This document shows positions 60,464-64,000 of a stretch of 64,000 nt of DNA, piece after piece. Each line of letters begins with the position of its first letter. Positions within the stretch are counted from its first letter, which is position 1. A program made the position numbers and the translations under genes. The notes under the pieces were generated by a model. The model saw nothing but the letters and a program-made list of their open reading frames with translations. It searched no databases and was not told where the DNA came from. This stretch comes from an uncultured Arachnia sp. Its GTDB lineage: Bacteria > Actinomycetota > Actinomycetes > Propionibacteriales > Propionibacteriaceae. Location of the stretch: positions 11,595 to 75,594 of the forward strand of contig CAKUBE010000009.1 in assembly GCA_934636715.1 (NCBI GenBank), given 5' to 3'.

Positions 60464-60862
60464 CTAGTGCAGCTCCGACGCCGCGCGCACCAGCGCGATG
60501 ATCGCCTCGCGGTTGGCGGCCAGCTCGTCGGGCCTCGTCAGCTTCACGTGCCGCATCCTCGACGTGCCGCTGAGCAGTTCCTCCGGGTCGGCGAGGTCCG
60601 CGCCGTGCAGCAGCGTCAGCGACACCCACTTCGCGAACGGGGTCACCGCCGCCATGCCCCAGCCGTTGTATCCGTACTGATGGGCGCCGTAGCCGATGCT
60701 CGCATCGACGGTATCGACGGAGTTCACCACCTCAGGCAGCGCCTCGACGATCAGGCGGTGCAGCCCAAGGTAGACGTCGGCCAGCGGCTCGGGCCGTCCG
60801 TCGACGAGAGCGGCCAGCTGCTCGGCGCTCGGTGACTCGATGTGCGGGTGCGTCTTCGCCAT
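60464..60862 (-). CDS. DUF1801 domain protein
   Basis: The 132-residue product includes LHRLIVEALPEVVNSVDTVDASIGYGAHQYGYNGWGMAAVTPFAKWVSLTLLHG and an end DELAANREAIIALVRAA. This is the DUF1801 (YdhG-like) fold of unknown function, often found near small accessory genes. Convergent with the YdeI gene across a repeat. Confidence 0.86.
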   Translation of the reverse strand: MAKTHPHIESPSAEQLAALVDGRPEPLADVYLGLHRLIVEALPEVVNSVDTVDASIGYGAHQYGYNGWGMAAVTPFAKWVSLTLLHGADLADPEELLSGTSRMRHVKLTRPDELAANREAIIALVRAASELH

Positions 60863-60933
60863 GACCCGCAGTCTAGGGCTGCAGCCCCTGGTCGACGCTT
60901 CCGCCGGCCGCCGTTGAGGGCGACAATGGGCGG

Positions 60934-61302
60934 ATGAGCGACTTCACCATCCTGCACAACCCGCGCTGCTCCACCTCGCGCGCCGCGCTCGATCTCCTGG
61001 ACGCGTCGGACCGATCATTCGAGGTGGTCCAGTACCTGAAGGAACCCCTCGCCGTCGAGCAGTTGCGCGACCTCGTCGCGCTGTTCGAAGGCGACGTCAC
61101 GGAACTCGTGCGCCGAGACCCGAACTTCCCGAGGCTCGGCCTGACCGATGCCGACGTGCAGACCGCGGACCAGGTCGTCGCGGTCCTGGCTGAGCATCCT
61201 GAGCTCCTTCAGCGCCCGATTCTCATCCGCCACGACGCCGACGGCGATCGCGCCATCATCGGCCGCCCCAAACAAGCGGTTCCCGAGTTCCTGCAACGCT
61301 GA
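60934..61302 (+). CDS. ArsC-like arsenate reductase family protein
   Basis: The 122-residue thioredoxin-fold product has the glutaredoxin-dependent ArsC signature NPRCSTSR (catalytic Cys near 12). Its conserved Arg residues lie in NFPRLGL and IIGRPKQAVPEFL near the end. It could reduce arsenate, but many such proteins are Spx/ArsC-like with other roles. No ars operon surrounds it. Confidence 0.85.
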   Translation: MSDFTILHNPRCSTSRAALDLLDASDRSFEVVQYLKEPLAVEQLRDLVALFEGDVTELVRRDPNFPRLGLTDADVQTADQVVAVLAEHPELLQRPILIRHDADGDRAIIGRPKQAVPEFLQR

Positions 61303-61315
61303 CGCGGATCCGTCG

Positions 61316-61621
61316 TCAGGCAATCAGATAGGTCTCATCCCCGACCTGGACCTCAACCCGCAGGGTCCCGCCGATGGCGCCGACGTACCGACGCAGTGTG
61401 TCCAACTTCGTGAACTCCACCTGTCCACGCTCGATCTCCGACACGCGCTTCTGGCTGATCGAAAGCACCTCAGCGAGGTCGTTCTGCGTCAGGTCGCGCA
61501 TCTCGCGAAGTTCGCGGAGCCGGTATGCCCGGACTTCCGCGAGCATCCGGTTCATGTGCTTCTCCTGCGTCTCAGGGTTGCCTGGACGCTCGGCCAGCAA
61601 CTGCTCCAGCGTGGTGCCCAT
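61316..61621 (-). CDS. XRE-type antitoxin of a HigBA-like module
   Basis: The 101-residue product has a Cro/C1 helix-turn-helix (about 34-90), MRDLTQNDLAEVLSISQKRVSEIERGQVEFTKLDTLRRYV, and a short beta tail. It lies 1 bp after the toxin gene, in the toxin-first order typical of HigBA. It would bind the toxin and the shared promoter. Confidence 0.87.
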   Translation of the reverse strand: MGTTLEQLLAERPGNPETQEKHMNRMLAEVRAYRLRELREMRDLTQNDLAEVLSISQKRVSEIERGQVEFTKLDTLRRYVGAIGGTLRVEVQVGDETYLIA

Positions 61622-61622
61622 A

Positions 61623-62066
61623 TCAGTTCCTCCCCTTCTTCTCCAGCCTCGCCAGGTGCCGCTCGTATCGCGACTCAGCGATGGGGATATTGGTCCGGTA
61701 CCAGGTCTTCCAGCTCCCGGACTTGTCCCCTGCCAACAACATGATGGCCTGCCTCTGCGGATCGAAGATAAACAAGATCCGCACCTCGCTACGCCCGGAT
61801 GACCCGGGCCTCAACTCCTTCATATTCTTGTGCCGAGACCCCGTAATCGAGTCCACCAGCGGTCTCCCCAGCCCGGGGCCGTAGTCGGCCAGGACGCGCA
61901 GCGCCGCCAGCACCTGATCGTAGGTGTCGTCGTTGAGACCCTCGAGCCAGTCGAGGATAAGTTCGACGTCGACGGTCCAACTATACCCTTTTCCATCTAC
62001 TAGAGAAAGGGTATTCCGAGTCTCGTCCCGAGTTGCGTTGCCGACCTTCTCACTCCTGCGACCCAT
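61623..62066 (-). CDS. HigB/RelE-like toxin
   Basis: The 147-residue product has a C-terminal RelE/HigB-type core (about 30-140): VELILDWLEGLNDDTYDQVLAALRVLADYGPGLGRPLVDSITGSRHKNMKELR and EVRILFIFDPQRQAIMLLAGDKSG. Relatives are ribosome-dependent mRNA interferases. ATG 62066 has the strong site AAAGGAGG. An inverted repeat lies inside its early coding region. Confidence 0.85.
   Translation of the reverse strand: MGRRSEKVGNATRDETRNTLSLVDGKGYSWTVDVELILDWLEGLNDDTYDQVLAALRVLADYGPGLGRPLVDSITGSRHKNMKELRPGSSGRSEVRILFIFDPQRQAIMLLAGDKSGSWKTWYRTNIPIAESRYERHLARLEKKGRN
61983..62014 (-). promoter_or_regulatory. Inverted repeat inside the toxin gene
   Basis: ATACCCTTT and AAAGGGTAT flank a 14-bp core. 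It lies about codons 18-28 of the toxin gene. It may be an operator or an mRNA hairpin, but its role is uncertain because it is not upstream of the gene. Confidence 0.3.
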
Positions 62067-62190
62067 GAACGCCTCCTTTGCTGCTTGACAGCCTCGCAGG
62101 CCCCTCTGACAAAGGAGTGCAGCGGTTTCGACGGACGACGCGTACCTGAGACAGGCAGCCCTGATCTTCTCCGCCCGTAGGGTGGGGCGC

Positions 62191-63183
62191 ATGACGATCA
62201 CCCTCACCGAGGTCCAGAAGGACCGCGCGTCCGGCGTGCTGCTCGGCCAGGCCGTCGGCGACGCCCTCGGCGTCCCCTACGAGTTCGGTCCCCGCATCCC
62301 GGTGGGGACCGCGGAGATGATCGGCGGAGGGCTCGGGCCCTACGAGCCCGGCGAGTGGTCCGACGACACCCAGATGGCCTCCTGCATCGCGCAGGTCACG
62401 GCCACGGGTGGCGACCTCAACACCGATGAAGGGCTCGACGCCGTCGCGAAGCGCTTCCTCGTCTGGCGCGAATGGGGCGCCTCGGACATCGGGAACCTGA
62501 CGCGCGACGTGCTCGACGGCGTCGATCCCGGGCCTGATCTCGCGGTCCGCATGACCGACGTCTCCCGCGCCTATGCCGCGAGCGATCGCGCGGGGAACGG
62601 TGCGCTGATGCGCACGGGCGTCGTCGGGCTGGTGTCGCTGTACGACCGCGAGTACGGCGCGGAGGCGGCTGCCAACGCGGCGTCGCTGACGCATGCGCAT
62701 CAGCTGTGCGTGGAGTCGTCGGTGCTGTGGTCGGAGGCCGTGCGCGTGGCCGTGCTTCTGGGCAGGCTCGACGTGCGCGGCGGGCTCGATCTGCTGCCGG
62801 AGGTGTCGGTGCATCGGTGGGAGGGGTGGATTGATGAGGCCGAGTCGTCGGATCCGGATGCCTTCTCCCCCAACGGCTGGACGGTGAGCGCGTTCCAGGC
62901 GGCGTGGTCGTCGATCCACGCGACGCGACACATCGACGGCACCGCGCACCTCGAGGCGGCGCTTCAGACGGCGGTGGCGATCGGCGACGACACGGACACC
63001 GTCGCGGCCATTGCGGGCGCGCTGCTGGGCGCCCGGTACGGTGCCTCCGCGATTCCGGAGCGGTGGGCCGACGCCGTCAATGGCTGGCCGGGCCTCCGGG
63101 GAGACGACCTCCGTCGCCTGGCCCTGGACACGGCGTTGAACGGCCACGTCACCATGGACCGAGGCCCGCGGCGTCGGAGCTAG
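62191..63183 (+). CDS. ADP-ribosylglycohydrolase (DraG/ARH family)
   Basis: The 330-residue product has the ARH motifs GQAVGDALGVPYEF, GEWSDDTQMASCIAQ (metal-binding Asp pair near 60) and AIGDDTDTVAAIAGALLGARYG (second Asp pair near 274). The family removes ADP-ribose from proteins or nucleic acids, or hydrolyses related metabolites. ATG 62191 after GGGTGGGGCGC. The neighbouring toxin-antitoxin pair is not an ADP-ribosylation system, so no partner is obvious. Confidence 0.92.
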   Translation: MTITLTEVQKDRASGVLLGQAVGDALGVPYEFGPRIPVGTAEMIGGGLGPYEPGEWSDDTQMASCIAQVTATGGDLNTDEGLDAVAKRFLVWREWGASDIGNLTRDVLDGVDPGPDLAVRMTDVSRAYAASDRAGNGALMRTGVVGLVSLYDREYGAEAAANAASLTHAHQLCVESSVLWSEAVRVAVLLGRLDVRGGLDLLPEVSVHRWEGWIDEAESSDPDAFSPNGWTVSAFQAAWSSIHATRHIDGTAHLEAALQTAVAIGDDTDTVAAIAGALLGARYGASAIPERWADAVNGWPGLRGDDLRRLALDTALNGHVTMDRGPRRRS

Positions 63184-63189
63184 AAGTGC

Positions 63190-63879
63190 CTACTCGGCGG
63201 CCTCGGTGGCCGCCGCACCGGCCCGACGGCGCTTGTGCAGCAGGTACTCGACGCCCATCGGGATCAGCGACACGGCGACGATGAGGATGAGCGCCACCTC
63301 GAGGTTGTCGTGGATGAACGGGACGGTGCCGAGGAAATAGCCGAGGATGGTGATGCCCGTGGCCCAGAGGACGCCGCCGATGGCCGTGTAGATCATGAAC
63401 GTGCGGAAGCTCATCTTCGCGACGCCGGCGACGAGGGTGACGAACGTGCGCACGATGGGCACGAACCGGGCGAGGATGAGCGCGCGGGAGCCGTAGTGCT
63501 CCATGAAGTCGTGGGTGCGCGAGACGTACTTGGGGTCGAACAGCTTGCCGATGAAGCCGTCGCGCGGTTTGAAGATGGGTGGGCCGATGACTCTGCCCAG
63601 CCAATATCCGACGGCGTTGCCGGCGATGGCGGCGATGGTCAGGATGATGCACGTCAGGATCAGGGTGCTGACGGGTTCACCCGTGAGGTCGATGGAGCCG
63701 AGCGCCACGAACATGCCGATGGTGAAGAGCAGCGAGTCGCCGGGCAGGATGGCGAACAGCCCGCATTCGGCGAAGATGATGAAGGCGCACCCCCAGAGGG
63801 CCCAGTTCCCCAGCCAGTGGATGATGTACTCGGGGTTCATCCAGTTGGGCATCAACAGGACCAGGAGCAGTGCATTCAC
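63190..63879 (-). CDS. DedA family membrane protein
   Basis: The 229-residue product has the DedA signatures: AILPGDSLLFTIGMFVALG near residue 44, NAVGYWLGRVIGPPIFKPRDGFI near 80-100, and the conserved Arg in LILARFVPIVRTFVTLVAGVAKM near 120-140. Five to six helices are visible. DedA proteins flip lipids such as undecaprenyl-phosphate in other species. GTG 63879 is preceded by TACGCT 6 bp upstream, suggesting a leaderless mRNA. Confidence 0.92.
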   Translation of the reverse strand: MNALLLVLLMPNWMNPEYIIHWLGNWALWGCAFIIFAECGLFAILPGDSLLFTIGMFVALGSIDLTGEPVSTLILTCIILTIAAIAGNAVGYWLGRVIGPPIFKPRDGFIGKLFDPKYVSRTHDFMEHYGSRALILARFVPIVRTFVTLVAGVAKMSFRTFMIYTAIGGVLWATGITILGYFLGTVPFIHDNLEVALILIVAVSLIPMGVEYLLHKRRRAGAAATEAAE

Positions 63880-63939
63880 CCGGACAGCGTACCTGGACCG
63901 CGGCGACGCTCCGATTTCCGACGACGCCAACCGCCCTAC

Positions 63940-64000
63940 CGCTGGTTGAGCCGGACCCTCTACCGCTCGTTGAGCCGGACCCTCTACCGCTCGTTGAGCC
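63940..64000 (+). repeat. REP-like repeat cluster at the right edge
   Basis: Three heads, CGCTGGTTGAGCCGGACC and two CGCTCGTTGAGCC units, spaced by 22-23 bp, continue past the window end. No gene is seen in 63880-64000. Confidence 0.8.

Noticed and set aside
57131..61302. An arsenic-resistance operon (ACR3-like transporter plus ArsC)
   Set aside because: The two genes are 1.9 kb apart with a toxin-antitoxin pair and unrelated genes between, and no ArsR is present.

Overview
The window comes from a high-GC Gram-positive bacterium, almost certainly an actinobacterium and plausibly a member of the Propionibacteriales. The support is indirect: very high GC, many GTG starts and leaderless-looking promoters, the actinobacterial order fasR-type regulator / fabD-fabH-acpP-fabF / DUF3145, DUF3052 next to the homodimeric pyruvate dehydrogenase E1 (aceE), a DUF1707 protein, and a dispersed repeat beginning CTGGTTGAGCC. 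I cannot name the species.

Layout. 1-3.97 kb: truncated hen1 RNA methyltransferase, a lipoprotein, acyP, a TetR regulator with a DoxX-like partner, and a class-I amidotransferase. 4.0-5.7 kb: a fic gene between two diverged 65-bp direct repeats, beside ssrA (tmRNA). 5.7-11.6 kb: ssrA, a DUF1707 protein, smpB, an M23 peptidase, ftsX, ftsE and prfB, all on the minus strand (trans-translation, division and termination). 11.6-13.4 kb: a YqeY protein, a small conserved protein, tRNA-Val(TAC) and a GNAT acetyltransferase. 13.4-28.6 kb: a nine-gene, 15-kb operon of large, mostly paralogous beta-rich proteins that I do not recognise. It ends in a papain/C39-like cysteine peptidase, and it is the most unusual part of the window. 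28.6-35.9 kb: a membrane-anchored protein, a eukaryotic-type tandem phosphofructokinase, DUF3052, aceE and a PHP phosphoesterase. 35.9-42.1 kb: the type II fatty-acid synthesis locus and DUF3145. 42.1-47.6 kb: a VTC-domain/DUF4956 pair, a two-component system and an S9 peptidase. 47.7-52.8 kb: a moxR-DUF58-VWA-VWA operon and a divergent membrane protein with a kinase-like but catalytically empty N-lobe. 52.8-63.9 kb: small accessory genes, including a Phd/VapC module, a HigBA-like module, ArsC, an ADP-ribosylglycohydrolase and a DedA protein.

How the genes work together. smpB and ssrA form the ribosome-rescue system. ftsE-ftsX with the adjacent coiled-coil M23 peptidase is a typical septal hydrolase control unit. 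The fasR-like gene with fabDH-acpP-fabF should set fatty-acid synthesis, fed by acetyl-CoA from AceE. MoxR, DUF58 and two VWA proteins form an AAA+/VWA chaperone unit.

The 15-kb operon has five core products (orf1, orf4, orf5 and the split pair orf6/orf7). They share an N-terminal domain, a helical middle and tandem Ig-like repeats. Two further members carry only the N-domain-like part (orf2, orf3). Tight coupling and shared domains suggest a multi-protein assembly. None has a signal peptide or membrane segment, so the location is unknown.

Two kinds of non-coding structure stand out. One is a REP-like repeat family that repeatedly supplies the stop codon of the preceding gene, with one copy inserted in frame inside hen1. 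The other is a set of palindromes, including a 164-bp MITE-like element that begins at the acpP stop codon.
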